NCBI GenBank assembly: GCA_033763835.1
Contig: JANRJS010000032.1
Location: 124,001-188,000, forward strand
Length of the DNA: 64,000 nucleotides
Reading direction: 5' to 3'
DNA from: JAPKYZ01 sp033763835
GTDB taxonomy: Bacteria > Acidobacteriota > Terriglobia > Bryobacterales > Bryobacteraceae
A program made the position numbers and the translations under genes. Below are positions 52,390 to 61,345 of the stretch, in pieces (within the stretch, counting starts at the first letter, position 1; every line of letters begins with the position of its first letter). The notes beneath the pieces are model-generated. The model made no database searches. It saw nothing but the letters and a program-made list of their open reading frames with translations, and was not told the origin of the DNA.

Positions 52390-53346
52390 TTAGCGGGACC
52401 GCCCGCGCGCCGCAACCGTGGGCGCGGGGGCCGGATCCTGGCGGACCAACCAACCTTTCATCGCGCGCATCGCCCGGGAAAAAGCGTTCGGATTCTTGGC
52501 CGGCGACACCGCCGCCGGACCGCCATCGAGCTTCGCCACCGCGTCGAGGTTGGCGAGCGTTTCGGGCGAAGGTCCGGCTTCGCGCAGCGCGAGCGCCAAG
52601 TGTTCGCGAGCTTCCGCGGCGCGGCCCTGTTCGATCAGCGCGGCCGCCAAATTATTGTGCGCCGCCGCCGGACCGCCCATCGACTTCCAATGCTCAAGGG
52701 CGCGCTCCGCTCCGCCGGGCATGTGGGCGAGCGTAAGCGCCAGATTCCCGCGCGCGATCCCGGATCGCGGAGCGATTTTCAGCGCCACCTCGAAACACTC
52801 GACCGCTTCGGCATGGCGCCGCTGCAGAAACAGGTTATAGCCGAGATTGCTATAGAGCGCCGCGTCGCCGGACGCGAGCCGGAGCGCGGCCCGATGCGCC
52901 GTTTCCGCGGCTCCGTAATCGCCCGCGCCGTCGCGCACGATGCCCAACGTCGACAGGATCGCCGGAGAAGGATCGGGAGCGGCTTCGAGTTCCGCCGCCG
53001 CCTCTTTCTCCAAACCCAAACGGCGCAAGTTGCGGACGACGCCCAATCGCGCCGCTTCGTCCGATGGCCGGTCGCCGAGAATCGCCCGGTAGTGCTCGAT
53101 CGCCAATTCTGGCGCGCCCACGCTCTCGAATCGCCACGCGAGTTTCGCCCGGCTGACGCGGTCGCGCGGATCGCGGACGAGGGCGCGCTGCCATTCGCGA
53201 ACTTCGAGATCGCCGTCCCCCGCTTCGATCGCGTTTCGGACTTGCCGGGCGGTGGCGGACGGCGCGGCGGGCGGAGTCCAGGTATAGGGAGAGCGGGCGC
53301 ACCCTAGAAGCGTCAAACCGCAAAGTCCAAGCGCTACCCGGGTCAT
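52390..53346 (-). CDS. tadD: TadD-like TPR lipoprotein
   Basis: 318 residues. A lipoprotein signal with lipobox LTLLGC is followed by TPR repeats from about 45 to 270, e.g. LYSNLGYNLFLQRRHAEAVE and AHNNLAAALIEQGRAAEARE. TadD is the outer-membrane pilotin-like TPR lipoprotein that stabilises the secretin CpaC/RcpA. Its start overlaps the DUF192 gene stop by 4 bases, and it is upstream of flp in the same operon. Confidence 0.86.
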   Translation of the reverse strand: MTRVALGLCGLTLLGCARSPYTWTPPAAPSATARQVRNAIEAGDGDLEVREWQRALVRDPRDRVSRAKLAWRFESVGAPELAIEHYRAILGDRPSDEAARLGVVRNLRRLGLEKEAAAELEAAPDPSPAILSTLGIVRDGAGDYGAAETAHRAALRLASGDAALYSNLGYNLFLQRRHAEAVECFEVALKIAPRSGIARGNLALTLAHMPGGAERALEHWKSMGGPAAAHNNLAAALIEQGRAAEAREHLALALREAGPSPETLANLDAVAKLDGGPAAVSPAKNPNAFSRAMRAMKGWLVRQDPAPAPTVAARGRSR

Positions 53347-53654
53347 TCGGCTTTCCCGATCTCGACCTTCTCAAACTCCAATTGATCGCCGGGCATCGAT
53401 CCCGTGGCTAGCGCCGTGCCCGCCGGAAGTTCCAGAACCGAATGGGCGCGCAGGCACAAACTCATTCGCCGCTTCGCCATCGAGTGGCGGATTTTGACGA
53501 TCGTTTTGCTCTTGCTTAGATACACGACATCGATCTCGAACTTCATCCCGAACGTATGCACCGCCTCGCAGGGCACGATCCAGAGTCCGTCGCCCGGCTC
53601 CAAACGGTCGTGCTTCAGCAATCCTGTGCGGCGCAGCGAACTCGAATCGGCCAC
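53343..53654 (-). CDS. DUF192 protein, first gene of the Tad operon
   Basis: 103 residues from the GTG at 53654. DUF192 core: LWIVPCEAVHTFGMKFEIDV, LRAHSVLELPAGTALATG and GDQLEFEKV. Homology appears to continue upstream of the GTG (RVWNRTRERELASRAAV is encoded in frame at about 53655-53705), yet no ATG, GTG or TTG occurs there before a stop at 53760. Either a rare start (CTG at 53714 or an ATT) is used or the domain is slightly truncated. It is the second DUF192 gene in the window and lacks a signal peptide, unlike the lipoprotein at 32.7 kb. Coupled to tadD by ATGA. Confidence 0.82.
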   Translation of the reverse strand: MADSSSLRRTGLLKHDRLEPGDGLWIVPCEAVHTFGMKFEIDVVYLSKSKTIVKIRHSMAKRRMSLCLRAHSVLELPAGTALATGSMPGDQLEFEKVEIGKAE

Positions 53655-53820
53655 CGCGGCCCGGGACGCGAGTTCCCGCTCCCGAGTCCGGTTCCAGACC
53701 CGAATCCGGCGCAGTGGAATGGAACCCCGTTCGCCTGTAATTGTTGCGCCCTCAAACCGTTAGAAAGTACTAATCCAGGAACTTCCCACCCCGGTCAGGG
53801 TTTAGACTAGCGGACTGGGG

Positions 53821-56736
53821 ATGAGTTTGCAACGCAATCGAGTACTGGAGCGCGCCCGGGCCGCCACGCTCCTTTTGGCGGGACTTTCGGCTGGGCTTTT
53901 GGGGACGCTCCGCGGCCAAAGCATCGTGACCGGACCAGTGTTCGGCGAAGTGGTGAATCTGGGCGGCACGCCTTCCGACATCGTCGTCGACGAGTTGCGC
54001 GGGCGGTTGTATCTGGTGAACTCGAACGCGAACCGCGTCGATGTCTTCGACTACCGCCTGAAGAAGGTCACCGGCTCCATCCCCGTCGGCAGCTTTCCGC
54101 TGGCGGCGACGATGTCGCCCGACGGCGCATTTCTCTACGTCACCAATACGCAGGCTTCGTCACTGGCGGTGGTCGAACTGGGGCCGGATCGCGTGCAGCA
54201 GTACATCAGCCTTCCGGCGCGTCCCGAAGGTGTGGCCGTGGGCAACGACGGCCGGGTCCTGATCACCACGCAAGGGGCGGGTTTGAATAATGCGACCAAC
54301 ACTCTCTTGCTGTACGATCCCCGGCAAGCCGTGTCGCAACAGTTGACCGCCGTACCCTCGCCGCCGACGATCTCGACCCCCAATCCGTTGCCCGCCGTTT
54401 TCGTGGGACGCCCGGCGACCCCGTTCCCCGGCCGCCTGATGCCGACTCCGGACGGGAACTTTATCATCGGCATGGTGGCCATCAACCAGACCACCACCAG
54501 CGCCAATACCACCCTGTTCGCCTACGAAGTCGCCTCCGGCACCGTGCTGCGCAACCGGCTGGTGACGGGGCAATCGACGGTGCTCTCACAATCGCCCGAC
54601 GGCGGGCGGTTTATGGCCGGATCGACGCAGTACGATTCGGCGACCCTGGCGGTGAACGCTCAGATGAACGTCGCCAACATGCCGTTCTTTCTGAACGGGA
54701 CGTTCAGCCAAGCTTTCAACGTGCAGGCGAACTTCGGCGGCAGCGTGTTTTCGCCGGACGGACAGACGCTCTATAGCGCGTTTAACAACGCGGCGACCGG
54801 GCAGCGGACCACGGCCGGAATCCTCTTCGTATCGAGCCCCCGGAATCTATACACGCGGCTGGGCGTCCGTTTGCCGGAAAGCGTTTTGGGCCGCATGGCG
54901 ATCTCCTCGGACGGCGCGACGGCTTGGGCGCTATCGGAATCCGGAATTCTCGTTTTGCCGGTCGCCAGCCTTTACGACTATCCGATCCTCGAGCCGGAGA
55001 CCAATACCGTTTTCCTCGCCATCGACGATTGCAACAAAGGGCTGGCGCGCGCTTCCGTCCGGATCGGCAACGCGGGCAAAGGAAAGCTGACCTACGCGGT
55101 GGGCAATCCCGGCGCGGCGCTGGTGGCCGAGGTGTCGAGCGGAGTCGCTCCATCGTCCATTCGCTTTACGATGGAGCCGGGACGCGCGGGCGTTAACCGG
55201 CAAGCGGGCACCAATCTCTATACCGGATCGGCCAACAACCAAGGCGCTCCGGTGAACGTATTTCTTTCGTCGGCCGAGGCGGTCAACCTGCCCCCCGTCA
55301 TCCGCGTCTACATGAATTTCCGCAATAGCGATCAGCGCGGTTTGGTGTTCCCCGTCCCCACTTCGCTTTCCGCCGGAGAGGGGCTTTACGATCTGGTTCT
55401 CGACGAAGCGCGCCAAAGGCTGTATGTCACCAACGCCGGGTACAACCGGATCGAAGTCTTCGATACGGCCCGGCTGAAGTTCCTGGAACCGATCGAAACG
55501 GGGCAGTTACCGCACCAGATGGCGATGTCGCTGGACGGATCGACGCTCTACGTCGGCAATACGGGCGGCGAATCGATCCAGATCATCGATCTCGAAACGC
55601 AACGCGTTACCGGCGCGATCGAGTTTCCGGCGATTCCCCGCGCCGGCAATCAAGCCGTCATTCGGCCGCTGGCGCTGGCGATGGGACTTTCGGGATTGCA
55701 GTTCCTGATGTCGAACGGCGCGTTCTGGAAGGTGATCGGAACCACGGCGATTCCGCGCACCAACGTGAACAACTTCCCGCCCGCCACCATTCCCGGCCCG
55801 CTTTACATGGCCGCGTCGCCCGGCGGCGAGCGGATCGTCGCTTTGTCGGGCACCGGCGTCGCCTATTTGTACGACGCGCTGTCCGATACCTATGTCAACT
55901 CGCGGCAAGTGTGGAACCAGACGCCGATCAGCTATTTCGGCCCGCTGGCCGCCGCCCCGCAGAACGCCTTCTACCTAGCGGGGGGCATGATCCTTAGCCC
56001 CGCCTTGACACCGATTGGAGGAGCGGAGCGTCCGGGTACCACCACCGTGGCCCCACCCACCACTCCCGGAGTTCCCCCCACGACGACGACGGTCAGCTTG
56101 GGGTTGCGTAACGTCGCATCGGTGTACCCTCTGACCGAAACTTCGTTTCTGCGCATGACCACGCCGGTTCGCCAGAACATCACCGCCGCCACGCGCGACG
56201 ACGCCCGCACCACGCTTGAATTGGTCGATGTCCGCACGCAGTCGGAGCAAGTCGCCGCCATTATTCCCGAGAATCCGGCGAACAACGTCTTCGGCGGCAA
56301 TCGCGCCAACGTGCCTTCGCGAATGATGGTGGTGGACTCCAAAGGCACGGCGTACATGATTACGCTCTCGGGTTTGGTGGTGACGCCGCTGGCCCAGACG
56401 AACGGTTCCACGCAGCCCCGGATTCCCAACGGCGCGCGCGGCATCGTTAACTCGATCGACGGCACACAAACTCTGCGCCCGGGATCGTTTGTCACCGTCT
56501 CGGGCGTTAACCTTAGCGCGATCGCCACCGCAGACACACTTCCGCTTCCCACCGTGCTCGGCGGGTCTTGCGTCACGTTTAACGACATCCCGCTGCCATT
56601 GATCCAGACGGCGCCGGGCCAGATTTCGGCGCAGATTCCGGCGAATGTACTGCCGGGGGCGAACGTGGTGCAGGTCCGGTCTCTCGCCAACGCCCAAGCG
56701 AGTGAACCGGTAGTCGTTAACGTTTCTCGTCCGTAA
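53821..56736 (+). CDS. Secreted YVTN-type beta-propeller protein with Solibacter C-terminal domain (TIGR03437)
   Basis: 971 residues. Signal peptide to about residue 40 (ATLLLAGLSAGLLGTLRGQ). Two blocks of YVTN-like repeats follow: about 45-125 (GTPSDIVVDELRGRLYLVNS, then TMSPDGAFLYVTNTQ) and about 515-600 (YDLVLDEARQRLYVTNAGYN, then DGSTLYVGNTGGES). Residues about 870-971 are the Solibacter usitatus C-terminal domain, with LRPGSFVTVSGVNLS and TAPGQISAQIPANV. Such proteins are large cell-surface or exported propellers; ligand unknown. No ribosome site; TAGACT is 12 nt before the start. An adjacent hybrid kinase gene lies 43 bp downstream. Confidence 0.9.
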   Translation: MSLQRNRVLERARAATLLLAGLSAGLLGTLRGQSIVTGPVFGEVVNLGGTPSDIVVDELRGRLYLVNSNANRVDVFDYRLKKVTGSIPVGSFPLAATMSPDGAFLYVTNTQASSLAVVELGPDRVQQYISLPARPEGVAVGNDGRVLITTQGAGLNNATNTLLLYDPRQAVSQQLTAVPSPPTISTPNPLPAVFVGRPATPFPGRLMPTPDGNFIIGMVAINQTTTSANTTLFAYEVASGTVLRNRLVTGQSTVLSQSPDGGRFMAGSTQYDSATLAVNAQMNVANMPFFLNGTFSQAFNVQANFGGSVFSPDGQTLYSAFNNAATGQRTTAGILFVSSPRNLYTRLGVRLPESVLGRMAISSDGATAWALSESGILVLPVASLYDYPILEPETNTVFLAIDDCNKGLARASVRIGNAGKGKLTYAVGNPGAALVAEVSSGVAPSSIRFTMEPGRAGVNRQAGTNLYTGSANNQGAPVNVFLSSAEAVNLPPVIRVYMNFRNSDQRGLVFPVPTSLSAGEGLYDLVLDEARQRLYVTNAGYNRIEVFDTARLKFLEPIETGQLPHQMAMSLDGSTLYVGNTGGESIQIIDLETQRVTGAIEFPAIPRAGNQAVIRPLALAMGLSGLQFLMSNGAFWKVIGTTAIPRTNVNNFPPATIPGPLYMAASPGGERIVALSGTGVAYLYDALSDTYVNSRQVWNQTPISYFGPLAAAPQNAFYLAGGMILSPALTPIGGAERPGTTTVAPPTTPGVPPTTTTVSLGLRNVASVYPLTETSFLRMTTPVRQNITAATRDDARTTLELVDVRTQSEQVAAIIPENPANNVFGGNRANVPSRMMVVDSKGTAYMITLSGLVVTPLAQTNGSTQPRIPNGARGIVNSIDGTQTLRPGSFVTVSGVNLSAIATADTLPLPTVLGGSCVTFNDIPLPLIQTAPGQISAQIPANVLPGANVVQVRSLANAQASEPVVVNVSRP

Positions 56737-56770
56737 GGTTTTTTCGTCACGGATTCGTCCGTTCCGCCGA

Positions 56771-56776
56771 TACCGT
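56771..56776 (+). promoter_or_regulatory. -10-like hexamer ahead of the OB-fold hybrid kinase
   Basis: TACCGT, 6 nt before the ATG at 56783; this favours the ATG over the GTG at 56780 as the real start. No Shine-Dalgarno sequence. Confidence 0.35.
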
Positions 56777-56782
56777 TTAGTG

Positions 56783-59752
56783 ATGCTGTACGGGTCCGGC
56801 TGTAGGCTGGCGCGGACCGCTCCGATAGCGCTCCTCTGCTGTTCCGGTGCGGTAGCCCAAACTCCGCTTACCTTAACCGAGTACAGCCAAGTCCTCGCGC
56901 TCGACGCCGCCGAAGCCGCCCGGGGCTATCCGGTAAACGTGGAAGGCGTCGTCGTCCACAAGTTCGGAAGGGCGGGCGTCGTCATTCAGCGGGGCACAAC
57001 CGGGCTCTTCGTAAGGGCGGCGGACGTAATTCCCATTCAAACCGGCGACCGCATCCAAGCGATCGGGAAAACCGAACCGGGCGGATTCGCGCCCATTGTG
57101 GCAGCGGATTCGATTCGATACCTGGGACGGGCCGGACTTCCCACGCCCCGCCGGGCGACTCTCGGCGACCTGCGCCGCGGGTTGGCCGAGAACACGCTCG
57201 TTGAGGTAACCGGGCAATTCGCGTCGGCGGAAAAAGCCGAGGGCGAGGTTTTGTCGTTTCGTCTCGAAACTCCGGAAGGCCCGCTACCGGTTACCTGTCC
57301 GATTCCCAACGGTTTCGATCCTCGCCCCTACATCGACGCCCAAGTGCGCGTTGTAGGAACGGGCGGCGTCCGGTTCAACCGTTGGCGGCAGCGGCTGAAT
57401 CCGGTGATTTTCATGTCGACGATCGGCGATCTTCGCCTGATTCGCCCCTCGCAACGCGATCCGGAATCGGTACCGCTTACCGGCATCGGCTCCATCCTTA
57501 CGCACGGCGCGCCCGGATTGGTTCGGGAGCGGGTCCGCGTGCGGGGCGTAGTGACGCTGGCCGACCGGGAGATAGGGGTTTACATCCAGGAGTCGGGCCG
57601 CGGAATTGCCGTCGAACAATTGGCCTCGAACGACGTGCGGGTGGGCGAGCGGATCGAGGTTTGGGGCTTTCCGTCGGTCACTCCTTCGGGCACGGTCGTC
57701 CTTACCGATCCTTTGGTGAAGCGGCTCGGATGGGGATCGCCGGTGCAGCCGGCGCAAACCAGCGTCAAGAATTTATTGGGCGGATATCTGGAATCGGCTC
57801 TGCTTGCCGTCGACGCGGAGTTGGTGGAAGCGTTTCACGCACAGCAGCGCCTGGAATTGTTGCTCCGCGACGGCGATCAAACTTTCGGAGCGCACGTGCC
57901 CTTGCCGAAAGGGGCGGCGCCTCTTTCGATCCCCTCCGGCAGCCGGGTCCGCGTGGTAGGCGTGGCGCGGGCCGAATGGACGGGCGGACAATCGCCGCGA
58001 ACGGTCCAATTGATCGCGCGGAGCGCGCGGGATGTCGCCGTTCTCGCGCCACCGATATGGTTCCGGCGTGTTCCCTGGGTCCCGGTCGCCTCCCTGATCG
58101 TCGCGTTTTTCGCCGTGGCCTTCGGCTGGGTACGGCTGCTGCGCCGGCAGGTGCGGCTGCAAACCGAGGCACTGCGCGCCAAGCACGCGCAACTCGAAAA
58201 AGCGATGGAAGACGCGCAGGCCGCCGCCCGCGCCAAGAGCGAATTTCTCGCCAACATGAGTCACGAGATCCGTACGCCGATGAATGCGGTGATCGGGCTC
58301 ACCGGCCTGGTCCTGGCCACCGAACTCGATCCCGAGCGGCGCGGCTTTGTCGAGATGGCGCACGGCTCCGCGAAAAGCTTGCTCGACCTGTTGAACGATA
58401 TGCTCGACTTCTCGAAAATCGAGGCGGGCGGGTTGAAGCTGGAACCCGCCGAGTTCGCGTTCGAGGAGACGGTAGAGCGAAGCGTGCAGATGCTCGCGCC
58501 GCTGGCGCACGAAAAAGGATTGGATCTCGCGTTACGGATGCCGCCGCGCCTGCCCGCAACGCTCTGCGGGGACGGTCTGCGGTTACAACAAGCGCTGGCG
58601 AATCTGATTGCGAACGCCGTCAAGTTCACCGAGGCGGGCGAGATCATCGTAACCGTGCGCGAAGTGGCGTTGCGCCAAGGCGAGGCCGAGTACGAGTTCG
58701 AGGTGGCGGACACCGGCGTCGGGATCCCAGAAGACAAACTCGAGCGCGTGTTTCAAGGATTCGAGCAGGCCGACACGTCGATGACGCGCCGGTTCGGCGG
58801 CGCGGGACTGGGGCTGACCATCACCCGCCGCCTGGTCGAACTGATGAACGGCACGGTCACGGTCGATAGCCGGGAAGGGTTGGGCAGCCGGTTCCGTTTC
58901 CGCGCCGTGTTCGGGTGGGACGGAGCGGAGCCCGTAGCGCCGAGGCTCGATTCGCGGGCCGCGGGCAAGCGCGTGCTGGTGGTGGACGATCACCTGCCCG
59001 CTTGTGTGGCGCTGGCCGAGACGATGGAGGCTTGGGGCTTGCGGGCCGTCCCATGCGACAGCTTCGAAACGGCGATGGAAGAGGCGAACCGCGGATTCGA
59101 TTTCTTGGTGCTCGACGCGCGGCTGCCGGGAGCCGGAGCGTTCGGCCTTCTCCGTGCCTTGCCGCCCGGTTCGGCGCAACGCTCCGTGGTGGCGGTGCCG
59201 GCCTGGAACGCGCGAGAGGCGGTGGAGGCGTGCGCGGCCCACCGCGTCGCCCGCCACTTAATGTCGCCCTTGCCGAGAAAAGCGCTGGCCGAGGCGCTGA
59301 ACTCGATCGCCTCCGAAATCGCAGTCCAGAGCGCCCCGGCCCCCGCTCCGGCATCGGTTCGCGAACGGGAAAGTCTGGACATTCTGGTGGCCGAGGATAA
59401 CCGCGTCAACCAGGTAGTGATTCAAAAAATGCTGGAGCGCGCGGGCCATCGCGTCACCATCGCCGCCAACGGAAAAATCGCGGTCGAGACGCTCGAGAAA
59501 AAGCCCTTCGACGTGGTGCTCATGGACATCCAGATGCCGGAGATGGACGGTCTCGAAGCGACCCGTGTCATTCGCGCCCGCGAGCGCGGCAGCCATATCC
59601 CGATCGTCGCCGTCACCGCGCACACCATGGCGCATCATCGCAATCTGTGCCTCGAAGCGGGTATGGACGACTACGTCACGAAACCGCTGAACGAGAAAGA
59701 ATTGCTCGCCAAGATCGCCGCTTCGACGGCGGGCCAACTCGCCACCGCCTGA
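56783..59752 (+). CDS. Hybrid sensor histidine kinase with periplasmic OB-fold-like sensor
   Basis: 989 residues from the ATG at 56783 (990 from GTG 56780; residue numbers below use the latter). A signal peptide (ALLCCSGAVAQ) leads into a long periplasmic region (about 30-420) containing three repeats of OB-fold-like type: VNVEGVVVHKFGRAGVVIQR, VRVRGVVTLADREIGVYIQE and a third near 350-415. One membrane helix (about 435-455) follows. HisKA has His495 in NMSHEIRTPMNAVIG; HATPase has NLIANAVKFTEAG and GGAGLGLTITRRLVELMNG. A first receiver keeps DDH and Asp in LVLDARLPG but has Ser for the conserved Lys (HLMSPLP). The second is normal, with Asp916 in VVLMDIQMPEMDGLEAT and Lys in YVTKPLN. Confidence 0.92.
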   Translation: MLYGSGCRLARTAPIALLCCSGAVAQTPLTLTEYSQVLALDAAEAARGYPVNVEGVVVHKFGRAGVVIQRGTTGLFVRAADVIPIQTGDRIQAIGKTEPGGFAPIVAADSIRYLGRAGLPTPRRATLGDLRRGLAENTLVEVTGQFASAEKAEGEVLSFRLETPEGPLPVTCPIPNGFDPRPYIDAQVRVVGTGGVRFNRWRQRLNPVIFMSTIGDLRLIRPSQRDPESVPLTGIGSILTHGAPGLVRERVRVRGVVTLADREIGVYIQESGRGIAVEQLASNDVRVGERIEVWGFPSVTPSGTVVLTDPLVKRLGWGSPVQPAQTSVKNLLGGYLESALLAVDAELVEAFHAQQRLELLLRDGDQTFGAHVPLPKGAAPLSIPSGSRVRVVGVARAEWTGGQSPRTVQLIARSARDVAVLAPPIWFRRVPWVPVASLIVAFFAVAFGWVRLLRRQVRLQTEALRAKHAQLEKAMEDAQAAARAKSEFLANMSHEIRTPMNAVIGLTGLVLATELDPERRGFVEMAHGSAKSLLDLLNDMLDFSKIEAGGLKLEPAEFAFEETVERSVQMLAPLAHEKGLDLALRMPPRLPATLCGDGLRLQQALANLIANAVKFTEAGEIIVTVREVALRQGEAEYEFEVADTGVGIPEDKLERVFQGFEQADTSMTRRFGGAGLGLTITRRLVELMNGTVTVDSREGLGSRFRFRAVFGWDGAEPVAPRLDSRAAGKRVLVVDDHLPACVALAETMEAWGLRAVPCDSFETAMEEANRGFDFLVLDARLPGAGAFGLLRALPPGSAQRSVVAVPAWNAREAVEACAAHRVARHLMSPLPRKALAEALNSIASEIAVQSAPAPAPASVRERESLDILVAEDNRVNQVVIQKMLERAGHRVTIAANGKIAVETLEKKPFDVVLMDIQMPEMDGLEATRVIRARERGSHIPIVAVTAHTMAHHRNLCLEAGMDDYVTKPLNEKELLAKIAASTAGQLATA

Positions 59753-59762
59753 TATCCTGGAA

Positions 59763-61172
59763 GTGGAACTCCCGGTTCCATCCCCATTGAAAGTCGGATT
59801 CGTCAGTCTCGGTTGTCCTAAGAATCTCGTCGACACGGAAGTGATGATGGGCCAGTTGACCGCTCGCGGTCACGAACTCACCCCTCGCCCGGACGAAGCC
59901 GACGTGATCGTCGTCAACACGTGCAGCTTCATCGACCCCGCCAAGCAAGAATCGGTGGACACGATTCTCGAAATGGCGGAGTTCAAGAAATCGGGCCGCG
60001 CGCAAAAACTGATCGTCGCCGGTTGTCTGGTGGAACGATATCGCGGCGACATTCGCAAGGACTTGCCCGAAGTCGACGCACTGATCGGGACGAACGAACT
60101 GGAGCGCATCGCGAGTCTCGTCGACGGTGTAGGCGGCGACGGATCGGCAGCTACTCCGTACCTCTATCACGACCTGACGCCGCGCGTGCTCACGACACCG
60201 CGCCACTCCGCTTACATCAAGATCGCCGAAGGTTGCGACCATCCCTGCACGTTCTGCGTGATTCCGCAGTACCGCGGCGCGTTCCGCTCGCGCCGGTTCG
60301 AAAGCGTCGTCGCCGAGGCCACGCGTCTGCTGGGGCAAGGCGTGCGGGAGCTGAATCTGATCGGCCAGGATACGACGAGCTATGGCGAAGACCTCGGGCT
60401 TCGCGACGGCTTGGCGAAATTGCTCGCGCGCCTGGGATCGATCGAGGCGGAGCGCCCTTACTGGGTGCGCTTCCTCTACGCGTATCCCAATCGCGTCACG
60501 CAAGAGTTGCTCGATACGATCGCCGCGCACAAACCGCTGGTTAAGTATCTGGACATGCCGCTGCAGCACGCCTCGCGCGAGGTCCTGAAACGCATGAAGC
60601 GCGGCTCGCACGGCGACGCGTTTCTGAAGCTGCTCGATCGCGTGCGCGCGACGATTCCCGGCGTCGCCATCCGCACGAGTTTCATCGTCGGCTTTCCGGG
60701 AGAAACGCAGTCCGATTTCGAGGAACTGTGCCAGTTCGTCGAAGCGGCGAAGTTCGACCGGTTGGGGGTATTCAAGTATTCGGACGAAGATACTTCGGCG
60801 AGCTACGCGCTCGACGGCAAGGTGGACGGACGCGCCATCGAGAATCGCCGCCGTGCGCTGATGGCCATCCAGCGGCGTATTTCCGCGAAGCGTCATCGCA
60901 CACTCGTGGGCCGCGAGTTCGACGTACTGGTGGAAGGACCGTCGAAAGAAACCGATTTGCTCTGGGACGCGCGTCTCGAAGGCCAAGCCCCGGAAATCGA
61001 CGGGCAGGTGTACATCAACGATTTCGGACCCGAAGCTCCGCAACCGGGCGAGTTTCGCCGCTTGCGAGTCACCGAGGCGCACGACTACGATGTAGCGGGC
61101 GAGTTGGTCGACGCGGGGGAAGCGCTTCCTCCACGCACGCCGGACTTGTTCCCGATACTCGCCACGAGGTAA
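59763..61172 (+). CDS. rimO: RimO, ribosomal protein S12 methylthiotransferase
   Basis: 469 residues, GTG start 10 bp after the kinase stop. The UPF0004 domain has Cys18 (SLGCPKN) and Cys54 (VNTCSF); the radical-SAM cluster motif is CDHPCTFC (Cys158, Cys162, Cys165). A TRAM domain closes the protein (FDVLVEGPSKETDLLWDAR). SLGCPKNLVDTE distinguishes RimO from MiaB. It adds a methylthio group to Asp of ribosomal protein S12. Followed at once by yacG, pgpA and others in one run. Confidence 0.95.
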   Translation: MELPVPSPLKVGFVSLGCPKNLVDTEVMMGQLTARGHELTPRPDEADVIVVNTCSFIDPAKQESVDTILEMAEFKKSGRAQKLIVAGCLVERYRGDIRKDLPEVDALIGTNELERIASLVDGVGGDGSAATPYLYHDLTPRVLTTPRHSAYIKIAEGCDHPCTFCVIPQYRGAFRSRRFESVVAEATRLLGQGVRELNLIGQDTTSYGEDLGLRDGLAKLLARLGSIEAERPYWVRFLYAYPNRVTQELLDTIAAHKPLVKYLDMPLQHASREVLKRMKRGSHGDAFLKLLDRVRATIPGVAIRTSFIVGFPGETQSDFEELCQFVEAAKFDRLGVFKYSDEDTSASYALDGKVDGRAIENRRRALMAIQRRISAKRHRTLVGREFDVLVEGPSKETDLLWDARLEGQAPEIDGQVYINDFGPEAPQPGEFRRLRVTEAHDYDVAGELVDAGEALPPRTPDLFPILATR

Positions 61173-61174
61173 TC

Positions 61175-61345
61175 GTGCAGGTCCGTTGTCCCAATTGCAA
61201 AAAGACGGTGAAGTTCGGCGAGCCCGAATTTCCCTTCTGCAGCGAGCGTTGCCGTATGTTCGATCTGGCGGCGTGGTCCAGCGAAGAAATTCGCATTCCC
61301 GGCGAGCCGCTGCATCTCGCCGACGAAGACGATTCGCGTGATTAG
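61175..61345 (+). CDS. yacG: YacG, DNA gyrase inhibitor
   Basis: 56 residues from a GTG at 61175, preceded by GAGGT at a 5-nt gap and 2 bp after the rimO stop; the frame stays open upstream, but that part overlaps rimO out of frame. The zinc-binding set is complete: CPNCKK and later FCSERCRMFDLAAW (Cys-X2-Cys-X15-Cys-X3-Cys). YacG binds GyrB and blocks DNA binding. The acidic C-terminus is normal. The stop overlaps pgpA by 8 bp. Confidence 0.93.
   Translation: MQVRCPNCKKTVKFGEPEFPFCSERCRMFDLAAWSSEEIRIPGEPLHLADEDDSRD

Noticed and set aside
56749..56762. Small hairpin ACGGA-TTCG-TCCGT after the TIGR03437 gene
   Set aside because: The T-run precedes the stem on the plus strand instead of following it, so it is not an intrinsic terminator; the stem is only 5 bp.
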